This document shows, piece by piece, positions 7,207 through 15,599 of a stretch of DNA of 21,938 nt; positions within the stretch are counted from its first letter, which is position 1, and every line of letters begins with the position of its first letter. The notes beneath the pieces were generated by a model, which saw only the letters and a list, made by a program, of their open reading frames with translations, was not told the DNA's origin and ran no database searches. The DNA is from CAYXVF01 sp964468125 (GTDB taxonomy: Bacteria > Myxococcota > XYA12-FULL-58-9 > CAYXVF01). The stretch is from positions 1 to 21,938 of the forward strand of contig CAYXVF010000100.1 of NCBI GenBank assembly GCA_964468125.1. The letters run 5' to 3'. A program made the position numbers and the translations under genes.

Positions 7207-9126
7207 ATGTACGAGCCAAAGACGAAGAACGTGAACATGCCGGATCGCGCCGTCTACGACGACGCCTACGCTCGATCGATTAACGACCCGGAGAGCTTCT
7301 GGCGGGAACAGGGCGAAACGCTCGATTGGTTTCACGCGCCTTACGGCGTGATGGACTTCGATTTCGATGCGGTCGATTTCTCCTGGTTCGCCGGCGGCCG
7401 CCTCAACGCATGCCACAACTGCGTCGATCGACACGCTACGAAGACTCCGGACCGAACGGCGATCGTCTGGATCAAGGACGAGCCGGGCGAATACGAACGG
7501 ATAAGCTACCGGGACCTCAAACACCAGGTGGCGAAGTTCGCGAACGTCCTCTTGACGCACGGCGTGCGCAAAGGCGACCGCGTAGCGATCTACATGCCGA
7601 TGATCCCCGAGACGGCCTTCGCCATGTTGGCCTGTGCGCGCATCGGGGCGGTCCACAGCGTCGTCTTCGCCGGGTTCTCCGCCGAGGCCTTGCGTGACCG
7701 CATCGTCGACGCTGGGTGCAAGGTCGTCCTGACCGCAAACGAAGGCCTGCGCGGAGGCAAAAGAATCCCGCTCAAGGCCACCGTTGATGAAGCGGTGGAG
7801 GGCATGGAGTCGGTCCATTCGGTGATCGTTGCGCGTCGCACGGATACGCCGGTACCGATGAAGGTGGGGCGCGACTCCTGGCTCGACGAGGAGATGGAGT
7901 CTCAGCGGTCCACCTGTCCGGTGGAGTGGATGGCCTCCGAGGACCCGCTATTCATTCTCTACACCTCTGGTTCTACAGGCCGCCCAAAGGGCGTGCTGCA
8001 TACGACCGCCGGCTACCTCACGTACACGACGTACACCCACCGGACACTCTTTGGCCTGCGTGACAATGACGTGTTCTTCTGTGCGGCGGACGTAGGCTGG
8101 ATCACCGGCCATAGCTATATCGTCTATGGCCCTCTAGCGAACGGTGCGACGACGTGCATGTTTGAGTCGGTTCCGACCTACCCAGATGCGGGACGCTACT
8201 GGCAGATTGTCGACGATCTCGGTGTTTCGATCTTCTACACCGCGCCTACTGCCATTCGCGCGATCGCGCGCGCCGGTGATGAGGCAGTGACGAAGTACAG
8301 TCGCAAATCTCTTCGCGTTCTCGGTACCGTGGGGGAACCGATCAATCCTGAGGTTTGGAAGTGGTACTACGATGTCGTTGGAAACGGTGAGTGCGATATC
8401 GTCGACACCTGGTGGCAGACTGAAACCGGTGGTTGCATGATCTCGCCGGTGGCGGGTGTGACTCCATCCTCACCCGGGTCGGCGACATTGCCGCTGCCCG
8501 GTGTTCAACCGGTTCTCTTGGATGACGAAGGCAATGAGCTCGAAGGGAATGGCGTCGAGGGTAATCTCTGCCTCAAATCGCCTTGGCCAGGACAGGCGCG
8601 AACGGTCTACGGCGACCACAAGCGCTTCAAGGAAACCTACTTCAGCCAGTTCCCGGGTTACTACTTCACCGGCGATGGCTGTCGTCGCGATGAGAACGGC
8701 TACTACTGGATCACTGGCCGGGTGGATGACGTCCTGAACGTGTCGGGCCATCGTCTCGGGACTGCGGAGATCGAGAGCGCGCTCGTGGCGCATGACTATG
8801 TCGCGGAGGCTGCGGTCGTGGGCATGCCTCATGAGATCAAGGGGCAGGGAATCCTGTGCTTTGCCATCACCACTTCGGAAGCCGAAGGGCAGGACCCGGA
8901 GGAGGTCGTGGGCGCGCTCAAAGAGCAGGTCCGGCAGCAGATCGGCAAGATCGCCTCGCCAGACCGGATTCTCCTGGTGAGCGGCCTACCGAAGACCCGC
9001 TCTGGCAAGATCATGCGTCGAATTCTTCGCAAGATCGGCAGCGGCCAATACGACGATTTGGGTGACACCAGCACGCTGGCCGACCCTTCGGTTGTCGAGC
9101 AGCTGATCGAGGCGCATCGCGGCTAG
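7207..9126 (+). CDS. acs: Acetyl-CoA synthetase (AMP-forming)
   Basis: Activates acetate with ATP and CoA to acetyl-CoA through acetyl-AMP, in the cytoplasm. It has 639 residues, close to the usual 640-650. The ATG has a GGAGG site five bases upstream. Visible landmarks are the N-terminal WREQGETLDWF region, the phosphate-binding loop YTSGSTGRPKG (252-262), VGWITGHSY, the acyl-pocket and adenine-side DTWWQTETGG (400-409), YYFTGDG, the hinge GRVDDVLNVSGHR and the C-terminal PKTRSGKIMRRI with K601, the lysine that is reversibly acetylated in this family. The TWWQTETG form fits acetate better than propionate, though PrpE-like substrate use cannot be excluded. It is a separate unit from suf and ends tail to tail with the next gene, both stops lying inside one CTAG. 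Confidence 0.95.
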   Translation: MYEPKTKNVNMPDRAVYDDAYARSINDPESFWREQGETLDWFHAPYGVMDFDFDAVDFSWFAGGRLNACHNCVDRHATKTPDRTAIVWIKDEPGEYERISYRDLKHQVAKFANVLLTHGVRKGDRVAIYMPMIPETAFAMLACARIGAVHSVVFAGFSAEALRDRIVDAGCKVVLTANEGLRGGKRIPLKATVDEAVEGMESVHSVIVARRTDTPVPMKVGRDSWLDEEMESQRSTCPVEWMASEDPLFILYTSGSTGRPKGVLHTTAGYLTYTTYTHRTLFGLRDNDVFFCAADVGWITGHSYIVYGPLANGATTCMFESVPTYPDAGRYWQIVDDLGVSIFYTAPTAIRAIARAGDEAVTKYSRKSLRVLGTVGEPINPEVWKWYYDVVGNGECDIVDTWWQTETGGCMISPVAGVTPSSPGSATLPLPGVQPVLLDDEGNELEGNGVEGNLCLKSPWPGQARTVYGDHKRFKETYFSQFPGYYFTGDGCRRDENGYYWITGRVDDVLNVSGHRLGTAEIESALVAHDYVAEAAVVGMPHEIKGQGILCFAITTSEAEGQDPEEVVGALKEQVRQQIGKIASPDRILLVSGLPKTRSGKIMRRILRKIGSGQYDDLGDTSTLADPSVVEQLIEAHRG

Positions 9127-9830
9127 CGCGCTTTTGCCCCTTCACCCATCTTTTCGATCGCCGTCTGCGCGCTCGCGGCGGCGGTCGATATAAAATTGCC
9201 CGCAATGGCTCCCCAGACACCGGGGAGTGCGTGTTGAACGTCGACTTTGCGCTTCACGGGCCCGTTCGGCAGCTCACCTCGCAGGAGCGCCTCGTGAACC
9301 CCTTGACGCAGGGCGCAGTCGCCGCGGCGGGTGCTCTCGCCCTGGGCACGGATGAGGAGCGCCCACTCGCCGGTGGTCATCGTGATCCCGACCTCGCGCG
9401 CGAGCAGGCCCCGTAGACCCTCGCGAGGAAAGGCCTTCCGTAGGAGCGCGGCGAGCTTGGGGAGATCAGCGGTGGTGATGGACCTGTCCCCGGGAGCCCC
9501 CTTCGGATCGAGATGCGCGTAGATCGCATCGAGGGTCTCGCGGTTCGTGCCAAAGCGCGACACGCCGCTGAACCACCCATCTTTTACGAAGCTCCAGCCC
9601 ATGTCGCGCACGTCGATCGTGGGTCCGTTTCCGCGGACGTGGCTCGCGAACAAGCGGTGGAGGAGCCCTGTCGATCCCCACCGGTCCTGCAAGTAGGTGA
9701 GAAAATTCTCCGTATCGCCCTCTCCGCCGGTTTCGGCGGCGAAGTTGCGGTGCGCTGGGCAGATCGCGCCCTCCGCGGCTTCGAGGTCATGTTTCCCGAC
9801 GATTCTTTCTGCGTGACGCGTCTCGAGCAT
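9123..9830 (-). CDS. Unrecognised 235-residue protein
   Basis: Reads leftwards from ATG 9830 with a GGGAGAG site a few bases upstream, and has the base usage of its neighbours, so it is probably a real gene. I do not recognise the family. The N-terminal half holds an ICPAHRNF segment, GEGDTENFLTYLQDRWG, a short His/Arg-rich stretch and RDMGWSFVKDGWF. Around residues 105-135 is LDPKGAPGDRSITTADLPKL, which superficially resembles a Ca-binding EF-hand loop followed by a helix. The end is Ala/Thr-rich and could be amphipathic. No signal peptide and no clear membrane segment. It is divergent from the globin operon across a 238-base gap and overlaps the acs stop by four bases. A link to the tetrapyrrole cluster is possible from position only. 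Confidence 0.65.
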   Translation of the reverse strand: MLETRHAERIVGKHDLEAAEGAICPAHRNFAAETGGEGDTENFLTYLQDRWGSTGLLHRLFASHVRGNGPTIDVRDMGWSFVKDGWFSGVSRFGTNRETLDAIYAHLDPKGAPGDRSITTADLPKLAALLRKAFPREGLRGLLAREVGITMTTGEWALLIRAQGESTRRGDCALRQGVHEALLRGELPNGPVKRKVDVQHALPGVWGAIAGNFISTAAASAQTAIEKMGEGAKAR

Positions 9831-10068
9831 GGTCTCTCCCTGTCCGCTGGAGCATCGGCTTGGGAGGAGCGCGGTTGCGTCACCCCGCGGTTAATCTGGG
9901 ACAGGGGGGCCAGGCGCCTCGTTTCGGGTCAAATTTTCCTCACGATCCGTTCCGGACCGGCCGTTGTCCTCAAGTGGGTGAGGGTTGTGTCGCGGTCGAG
10001 CGATTCGATCTCTCCTAGGTCACGAATGCCGCGCCCCGTTTGGGCAGTGCAGAGGGAGAACGTCAGCG
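9831..10068. other. Divergent intergenic region before the globin operon
   Basis: This 238-base gap should carry the promoters of both the 235-residue gene and the seven-gene globin-heme oxygenase operon. I see no convincing -35/-10 pair and no sigma-54 site. Weak features are a CCTCA/TGAGG inverted repeat around 9969-9987 and a TCCGGA palindrome near 9953. A GGGAGA ribosome-binding site for the globin lies at about 10054-10059. Confidence 0.4.
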
Positions 10069-10554
10069 ATGAATCGTCAGATCATGGAGACGCTCAAGAA
10101 TGCCGAGGGTCGCTACCTGACCAAGGCGGAAACGAGCTCGATGTTGGACTACGCGCAGAAGCTCGAAGCGCGCCTCAGGGCCGCCGAGGAGATTCAGAAC
10201 AAAGAAGAATCGATCATCAGCAAGCTGATGAGCGAGATGACCAATGCCTACCCGGACTTTCAGAAGCAGTACGGTCGCGGCATGGAAGCGGGAACCCGTG
10301 ATACGGGGCTCGTCCTGCGCTATTCGACGCAGGCGATGATCCGCGACGACGTGGATTGGCTCGACAGGGTGATCCTCACCTGGCTGAACACGATCCTTCG
10401 CGGGATCGGCTTCACCGAAGGCTTTGTTCGCGACACTTACGTCATGATGGAGCGCTGCTGCCAGGCGGAGCTCTCCCCTGAGAGCTTCGAGCTCCTCCAG
10501 CCCTTCGTTCAGCGTGCGCAAGCGAGTCTCGCGGCGCGTGAACAGGCCGCCTGA
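10069..10554 (+). CDS. Phycobiliprotein-like globin (bilin biosynthesis-associated globin, BBAG)
   Basis: A 161-residue, mostly helical protein that follows the allophycocyanin fold along its length: AEGRYLTKAE at residues 12-21 (like the phycobiliprotein 'ARYLSPGEL'), a long helix to residue 55, then TRDTGLVLRYSTQAMIRDD (76-94), which lines up with the phycobiliprotein chromophore segment 'CLRDLDYYLRLITYGIVAGD', and an FVRDTYVMM helix. The Arg-Asp pair that grips the bilin is kept (R77, D78), but the covalent-attachment cysteine is Gly75. A Cys pair occurs later at C130-C131. Start ATG 10069 follows GGGAGA. In non-cyanobacterial genomes such proteins are known as BBAGs, linked to heme oxygenase, V4R and Fe-S protein genes, as here. 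Bilin or heme binding is expected but not shown. The assignment is by eye. Confidence 0.8.
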   Translation: MNRQIMETLKNAEGRYLTKAETSSMLDYAQKLEARLRAAEEIQNKEESIISKLMSEMTNAYPDFQKQYGRGMEAGTRDTGLVLRYSTQAMIRDDVDWLDRVILTWLNTILRGIGFTEGFVRDTYVMMERCCQAELSPESFELLQPFVQRAQASLAAREQAA

Positions 10555-10565
10555 GGGAGCAGGTC

Positions 10566-11201
10566 ATGAACATGAAGCGCCAGATTCTGAACTACTTCAC
10601 CCATCCGTCGTTCCTGAGCTTCGACGAGAAGCAGGGCGTGCTCCGCACCCGTGGGGGCACGCGCTTGTGCATGGTCAGCGAGGACTTTCTCAAGGGCTTC
10701 GTCCACGCGGTGGAGCACGAGACCGGTCAGGCGACTCCGATCATTCTGCGCCGATGCGGCAAGTTCTTTGGTGAGCGTCTCGCGCGGCGGTTCGAGACTG
10801 AATTGACCGAGTTCTCGGGCGTCGCCATGCGCGACCGTGCAATGTACGAGTTCTCCGCGCTGATCCAAGACATGTGGCTCGGGTGCGGCATGGGCGAGAT
10901 CACGGTCCAGTGGGAGAAGGGGCAGCACGGCTTCCTTCCGATCACGCTCGAGAGCGACCCGATGATCGAGATCAACGCGGGCAACCAGAAGATGGATGAT
11001 CTGTTCGCGGGTATTCTCGAGGGCTTCATGGGGCACTTTGCTGGTGGCAGCTTGGTCTGCGTACAGACCGGCGACGAGCGCCAGGGCAGCCCGGACGGCA
11101 CGACATTCGTTGTCGCAAACCACGAGGTGGCGAAACGGGTCGAGCCGATGGTGCAGCAAAACACGCGCCACTCGGACATCGTCCGCCAGCTCATGAACTG
11201 A
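10566..11201 (+). CDS. V4R (4-vinyl reductase-like) domain protein 1
   Basis: A 211-residue protein, 11 bases after the globin, with a GGGAGC site. The V4R fold is indicated by the central ETGQATPIILRRCGKFFGERLA (about residues 52-73) and by a C-terminal segment with FAGILEGFMGHFAGGSLVCVQT (about 147-168) and a VCVQTGDERQGSPDGTTFVV end, where family members have a small-molecule pocket lined by cysteines. Cysteines are C35, C64, C107 and C165. V4R domains take their name from BchJ of bacteriochlorophyll synthesis and are thought to bind hydrocarbons, tetrapyrroles or similar ligands rather than to be reductases. A second, divergent V4R gene lies at 19218-19880. Two V4R proteins beside a BBAG is the reported cluster pattern. 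Its exact role is unknown. Confidence 0.85.
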   Translation: MNMKRQILNYFTHPSFLSFDEKQGVLRTRGGTRLCMVSEDFLKGFVHAVEHETGQATPIILRRCGKFFGERLARRFETELTEFSGVAMRDRAMYEFSALIQDMWLGCGMGEITVQWEKGQHGFLPITLESDPMIEINAGNQKMDDLFAGILEGFMGHFAGGSLVCVQTGDERQGSPDGTTFVVANHEVAKRVEPMVQQNTRHSDIVRQLMN

Positions 11202-11214
11202 GTGACGATGTTGA

Positions 11215-12738
11215 ATGACCAGCGGACACGCCACGCACCAGTCGTATGCGCTCAGTCGCTATCGACTCGAGCACCGGATCGCGTCCGGTTCAGCGGGGAC
11301 CGTATTCGCGGCCCGCGACGTTCGCACTGAACGTCAGGTCATCGTCAAGTTTATCGACAACGCCGATGACAGCCTCGGCGAATGGATCAAGGAAGCGCGC
11401 CTCGCGCTCCGCCTCAAACACGAGAACATCGCGCGATGCCTCGACGTCGGCTACGACGACAACCACGGTCTCTGGGCCTTGGTTTACGAGCGCGCGATGG
11501 GCGGTTCGCTCCGCAAGGCGATGGTCGCGGGGTATGCATTTGCACGAGAAGAGATCGTCGAGCTGATCCGCGGTCTGGCCTCGGCGCTTCACTGCGCCCA
11601 TCAACGCGGGGTCATTCATCGCGATGTGAAGCCGGAAAATGTGCTCGCCGGCCGCGAGCTCGGAAAACCGCCCTGGTTGCTCACGGACTTCGGCGCAGGC
11701 CGTTTCCTCGAGAGCGGCTCGAGCGCGGCGTCCGTGGTCGGCAGCCTCGCCTACATGGCACCGGAGGTGATGTCGAAGTCCGCCGATGCGCTCTGCGACT
11801 GCTTTAGCCTGGGCATGGTGGGGGCGGAGCTGTTCATGGGGCGGATCCCGGACCGCAGCTCCCGCTCCGAGTTCGTGCTCGATCACCGCCATGCCGGCGG
11901 GATTCATGGGGTCTTGGCGTCGATGGTGGAGGCGTTTCCCGAACGGCGGCCGCCGACGGTCGGACTCGTGGCTGAGCTTCTGTCCGAGGGGCCGGCGCCG
12001 AATTACGCAGTGCTCGGCCGAGCAGACGGGGACAGTTACGTGCTCAATGGCGACATCGTGCGCCAGGCCAATCGCAACGCCTTCGAGCCGCCTCGCACCT
12101 ATCGCATCCCGCGCGCCGTGCGATTCCTCGGTTTCAGTCCCGAGGGTTACCCGATAATCGCGAGCCATCGTCGGATCACCGTGCTGCGGGCAGGCCGATC
12201 CGAAACGGTTTTTGCCTCGGACCACGCGCACGTCCCCTGGGCCTATGACTACGCTCGCTCTGCCCTCTGGGTGCGCCGCGGGGAGCACATCGCATTTCTG
12301 ATGCTCGACCAGGAAGCAGTCGAGTCACACGCCGAGCTGCCCGAGGCACTGCGCACGCCACCGGTGCAAGGCGCACTGGAAGTGGGGGCCTGTGCGCCCG
12401 ATGGGGCAGCGGTACTCTCGGTGGTGGGGTCGAAGATGATCGTGCGAGCGGTGGTCGAAGCAAACGCGATCGCGCACGAGGTGCACGCCCTCGAGCAACC
12501 CGTCCGCGCGATCGCGGAATCCGGCGGTCGCATTCTGGCGGTCTGCGGCGACTCGCGCGGCGCGCAGCTGCTCGATCTGAGCGGCCCGGCGCCGGTAGCC
12601 CTCGGCTGGAGCAACGATCCTGCCGACGCGATTCGAGTCGATTTCGATGGGGAGACCCTGTGGATGACGTCTGGGGCAACGACTCGGACGGAGCAGCTCT
12701 TCGATGCCCCGATGTCGAGCTCGGCTCGCGCCGTCTAA
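11215..12738 (+). CDS. Ser/Thr protein kinase with C-terminal beta-rich domain
   Basis: A 507-residue Hanks-type kinase. The kinase domain (about 16-260) is complete: glycine loop IASGSAGTV (22-30), Lys45, helix-C Glu60, catalytic HRDVKPEN (H135, D137, K139, N142), DFG (158-160) and APE (182-184). Activity is therefore expected. Residues from about 265 on are beta-rich with repeated short strands (such as RITVLRAG, ALWVRRGEH) and resemble a small propeller-like sensor domain; no membrane segment is seen, so it is probably cytoplasmic. It starts 13 bases after V4R protein 1, with no strong ribosome-binding site before ATG 11215, so translation may depend on the upstream gene. Embedding in a heme/bilin operon suggests the substrate is one of the neighbours. 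That is inference. Confidence 0.92.
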   Translation: MTSGHATHQSYALSRYRLEHRIASGSAGTVFAARDVRTERQVIVKFIDNADDSLGEWIKEARLALRLKHENIARCLDVGYDDNHGLWALVYERAMGGSLRKAMVAGYAFAREEIVELIRGLASALHCAHQRGVIHRDVKPENVLAGRELGKPPWLLTDFGAGRFLESGSSAASVVGSLAYMAPEVMSKSADALCDCFSLGMVGAELFMGRIPDRSSRSEFVLDHRHAGGIHGVLASMVEAFPERRPPTVGLVAELLSEGPAPNYAVLGRADGDSYVLNGDIVRQANRNAFEPPRTYRIPRAVRFLGFSPEGYPIIASHRRITVLRAGRSETVFASDHAHVPWAYDYARSALWVRRGEHIAFLMLDQEAVESHAELPEALRTPPVQGALEVGACAPDGAAVLSVVGSKMIVRAVVEANAIAHEVHALEQPVRAIAESGGRILAVCGDSRGAQLLDLSGPAPVALGWSNDPADAIRVDFDGETLWMTSGATTRTEQLFDAPMSSSARAV

Positions 12739-12846
12739 ACGAGCGTGCCCGCGGTGCGCCAGGTCTCTTTTGAGACTTCGTGTTTCGGACCGGGCCGGAA
12801 TGTGACGTGAACAGCTTTGAGTCCCCGGAGCGAAAGGGAGGGCATC

Positions 12847-14181
12847 GTGTTCGTAGTTACGGTGACCAGTGACAGCCCGCAATCTGGAGCCACTTCGGCG
12901 TTGGTGCGTCTTGGAGCGGATTTTGCCGCCGTGGGTCGGCGAACATTGCTCCTCGATGTCTTGCCGCGTACCGACATCGCGACTCATCTCGGGCTCCCGC
13001 CCGATGCGCCTCGCGCGGGGCCGCGCCAAGTTGGGCCGAGCTTCATTTACGCGGGGTTGGACGCCACCGCTTGTTCCCATGACGCGCTCGCCGCCTCGGA
13101 GGCGGATGTGGTGGTCGCGGACATCGGTGTTCTCGGTGGCCTCGAAGCACAGACCTTCCTGCGTCAGGTGCCCGCGTCCGTGCTCGTGTGTCTGCGCTCG
13201 AGCGTTGGGCTTGCTACGTCCTATGCGAACGCAATGAACGGCTTCAATGGCCTGGTCTCCTCCGGGGGGTCGTTGAGGTCGCTCGGAGTGGTCGTGACGC
13301 GCCACAATCCTGCCGATCTGGCGGCAGCGCGGGCCCTGGCGACTCTCACTGGCACGACTGATCTGCTCTGCGCTCCCGTCCCCGAGGCGGTGGGCCTGGC
13401 GGGCCCGGCGTTGGTGGGTTCAGGAATGGGTGAGGTCTACCGTGGTCTCGCCGAGACCGCACGGAGCGCCTCGCTCGACCAACAACGGCAAGGCACGCCG
13501 GTCAAGGTCGGCTTGGGGGATCTGGCCACGGCCTATCAGCAGTCGGGCAAGCAGATCGAAAAGCAAACTGCATTCGGCAGTTTTCCGAGCGACGGCGGCG
13601 AGAGCGCCTCCCAATACACCTATGTGTTGGACTCGCAGGCCCTCGCCGACGTCGTCGGTGAAAACGCCGCACCGATCGTTCAGCTCGCCGCGGAGGATCC
13701 GGAGCCCGCACCGACTCTGAGTGCGTCCCTCGCACCGAGCCATGCTGCTCAGGCGGTCGACCTCGAAGAGTCGCACGTACTCGACGCTCCACCGCGGTCC
13801 GAGCTCGAAACCCACGGGGCCGTAGACGAGCACGAGGAGGGCGAAATCCGAGAGGTCGCCGCGCTGCGCAAGGCGAATCGATCGCGTCTTCTCATCGCCG
13901 GTGCGCTCGTGGCCGCGGTGCTGTTGGGGATCGTCGTGTTGAGCGTCAGTGGGGGGAATGACACGGCCGCGACCGCCGAGAAGACGACCTTGGCGGAGAC
14001 GCGTACTACTGTTGTGGATGCGCCGAGCAAAGCTCCACCGGTCGAGAAATCCGAGGCCGAAGCACCGACACCGCGGACAAAGCCGACTTCCGAAGTCGAT
14101 GAGAGCGCTGACGAAACGAAGGTCGAACCGCGACGAAAGAATCGGCGAAAGCGTCGAGCGCGAAGGGAAGGGGCCGAATGA
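12847..14181 (+). CDS. MinD/ParA-like membrane protein with degenerate P-loop
   Basis: A 444-residue protein. I prefer GTG 12847, which has a GGGAGG site five bases upstream and begins MFVVTVTSDSP as MinD-like proteins do; TTG 12817 would add ten residues. Residues 1-210 follow the SIMIBI fold (a beta strand, P-loop position, then RRTLLLDVLPRTDIATHLGL), but the loop reads DSPQSGATSA, with neither the signature nor the catalytic lysine of KGGxGKT. ATP hydrolysis is doubtful. Residues 211-345 are a low-complexity acidic/Pro linker, about 347-369 form one membrane segment (LLIAGALVAAVLLGIVVL), and the end is very basic (KNRRKRRARR). It may anchor or scaffold the phospho-signalling proteins. The stop overlaps the phosphatase start. 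A 108-base gap precedes it. Confidence 0.8.
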   Translation: MFVVTVTSDSPQSGATSALVRLGADFAAVGRRTLLLDVLPRTDIATHLGLPPDAPRAGPRQVGPSFIYAGLDATACSHDALAASEADVVVADIGVLGGLEAQTFLRQVPASVLVCLRSSVGLATSYANAMNGFNGLVSSGGSLRSLGVVVTRHNPADLAAARALATLTGTTDLLCAPVPEAVGLAGPALVGSGMGEVYRGLAETARSASLDQQRQGTPVKVGLGDLATAYQQSGKQIEKQTAFGSFPSDGGESASQYTYVLDSQALADVVGENAAPIVQLAAEDPEPAPTLSASLAPSHAAQAVDLEESHVLDAPPRSELETHGAVDEHEEGEIREVAALRKANRSRLLIAGALVAAVLLGIVVLSVSGGNDTAATAEKTTLAETRTTVVDAPSKAPPVEKSEAEAPTPRTKPTSEVDESADETKVEPRRKNRRKRRARREGAE

Positions 14182-15599
14182 TGGACCGACGGCGCATCTA
14201 CCAGGGCTGCGACAAGGGGCGGGTCCGCCCACACAACGAAGACATCGTGCTCGTGGACGAGAGCCTCGGCTTGTCGATCGTTGCGGATGGGGTAGGCGGT
14301 CACCGCGCTGGCGATCGTGCAGCACGGATCGTTGCGGACTCCGTGTATCAGACACTGAAAGACCAAACCTGGGCGATCGATGCGCTGCGCAACGAAGACG
14401 CGAGCGTTCAGGGGGAAGATGTCGCGAAGGTGATCCGATTCGCGCTCCAGCGCGCGAACCTCACGATTTACGAAGAAGCCAACAAGATCCCCGACTACGC
14501 CGGCATGGCGACCACGTGCACGCTCGCGCTGGACCTCGGTAAACGGGCCCTCTTGGCGCACGTTGGAGATTCGCGGGGCTACGTGATTCGAGCTGGAGAG
14601 GTCGTGCGCGTCACGGAGGATCACGTGGTTGCGACGACAGGCTTGAGCAAGCTCGGTCCCGGGGCAAAGCCAGTGAAGCAACGGGTCTTGTCCCGAGCGA
14701 TCGGCTCTCAGCCGGAATGCAAGATCGACGTCATGTGGCTCGACGTCCGACCGGATGATGTCCTTTTGCTGTGCTCGGATGGCCTCAGTGACTTGCTCGT
14801 GAGCGACGAGGAAATCTGGGAGGTGATCTCGACTTTTGGGGCTGAGCCTGCACCGGAGGTCCTGATCGATCTCGCCAACACTCGGGGGGGCCGAGACAAT
14901 ATCTCCGTGGCCGTCTGGGACGTTGCCCCTGGCATCTTGCCGGACCATCCGAGCGCTGAGAAATGGGCCGAATCAAAGGGAGAGCTGCAGCTGCTCCGTG
15001 AGCTCGGCCCTCTCGCCGCCCTGACCTACCTCGAGCTCGAAGATCTGCGCGCGCACGCACGCGTCGACATGTACCGGCGCGACGCGCTGATCAGCCCGGA
15101 CCCGAATGTGCCGTCGATCGCTATCGTCGTGAAGGGAGAGGCGGAAGTTCTTTGCGCTGGCGGGAAGCGTTTTCGAGTCAAATCGGGCGGTGTCATCGGC
15201 GAAACCGCACTGACACTCGGCGGCTCCTGGCCCTACCAGGTTGTCGCGGCGACCAACCTCGTGATGGTCGTCCTTCCGGTCCAAGCCCTCACCGCCTTCA
15301 TTTCCCATCGGCCTCGGGCGAGCACGCGGCTGCTTTGGTCGCTTCTCGGGATCAGCAACGAGCGCTTGAGCCAGATCGTGGGCGGGAGCGGCGTGCTCGA
15401 AACCCTATCATCCAGTTCCTCGGTCGCCCGGAGGAGCGAGCCAGCTCTTGACTCTGCTACTCCACCGACGAACCCGTTTCCTAGCGCTCCCGCACCGAGC
15501 TTCGGCGCTCCGGCGCAACCGTTGGCGACACCGAGCTTCGGGAGCGCTTTGCCCACGACGAATCCGAACGGTCCGAGCTTTGGGGGGACGGCGCCGTGA
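14178..15599 (+). CDS. PP2C-type Ser/Thr phosphatase fused to a cyclic-nucleotide-binding-like domain
   Basis: A 473-residue fusion. Residues 1-250 are a PP2C phosphatase with metal ligands in place: RPHNED (D22), VADGVGGH (D37, G38), LLAHVGDSRGY, CSDG (D201) and GGRDNIS (D240). It should reverse the action of the flanking kinases. Residues about 270-395 match the CRP-type sensor fold: two helices, an eight-strand roll and a final helix, including VIGETALTLGGSW where the phosphate-binding cassette should be. The conserved arginine of that cassette is missing (Trp-Pro instead), so cAMP or cGMP binding is doubtful. The tail (about 430-473) is Pro/Ser-rich with three PSFG repeats. The start (ATG 14178 or 14181) overlaps the previous stop; the stop overlaps the next start in GTGA. 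Confidence 0.93.
   Translation: MMDRRRIYQGCDKGRVRPHNEDIVLVDESLGLSIVADGVGGHRAGDRAARIVADSVYQTLKDQTWAIDALRNEDASVQGEDVAKVIRFALQRANLTIYEEANKIPDYAGMATTCTLALDLGKRALLAHVGDSRGYVIRAGEVVRVTEDHVVATTGLSKLGPGAKPVKQRVLSRAIGSQPECKIDVMWLDVRPDDVLLLCSDGLSDLLVSDEEIWEVISTFGAEPAPEVLIDLANTRGGRDNISVAVWDVAPGILPDHPSAEKWAESKGELQLLRELGPLAALTYLELEDLRAHARVDMYRRDALISPDPNVPSIAIVVKGEAEVLCAGGKRFRVKSGGVIGETALTLGGSWPYQVVAATNLVMVVLPVQALTAFISHRPRASTRLLWSLLGISNERLSQIVGGSGVLETLSSSSSVARRSEPALDSATPPTNPFPSAPAPSFGAPAQPLATPSFGSALPTTNPNGPSFGGTAP

Noticed and set aside
11208..11214. ATG 11208 as kinase start
   Set aside because: It is out of frame with the kinase; ATG 11215 reads into the glycine loop.
13749..14948. 399-residue minus-strand open frame
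   Set aside because: It is antisense to the MinD-like and PP2C genes, whose motifs, coupled starts and ribosome-binding sites are clear.
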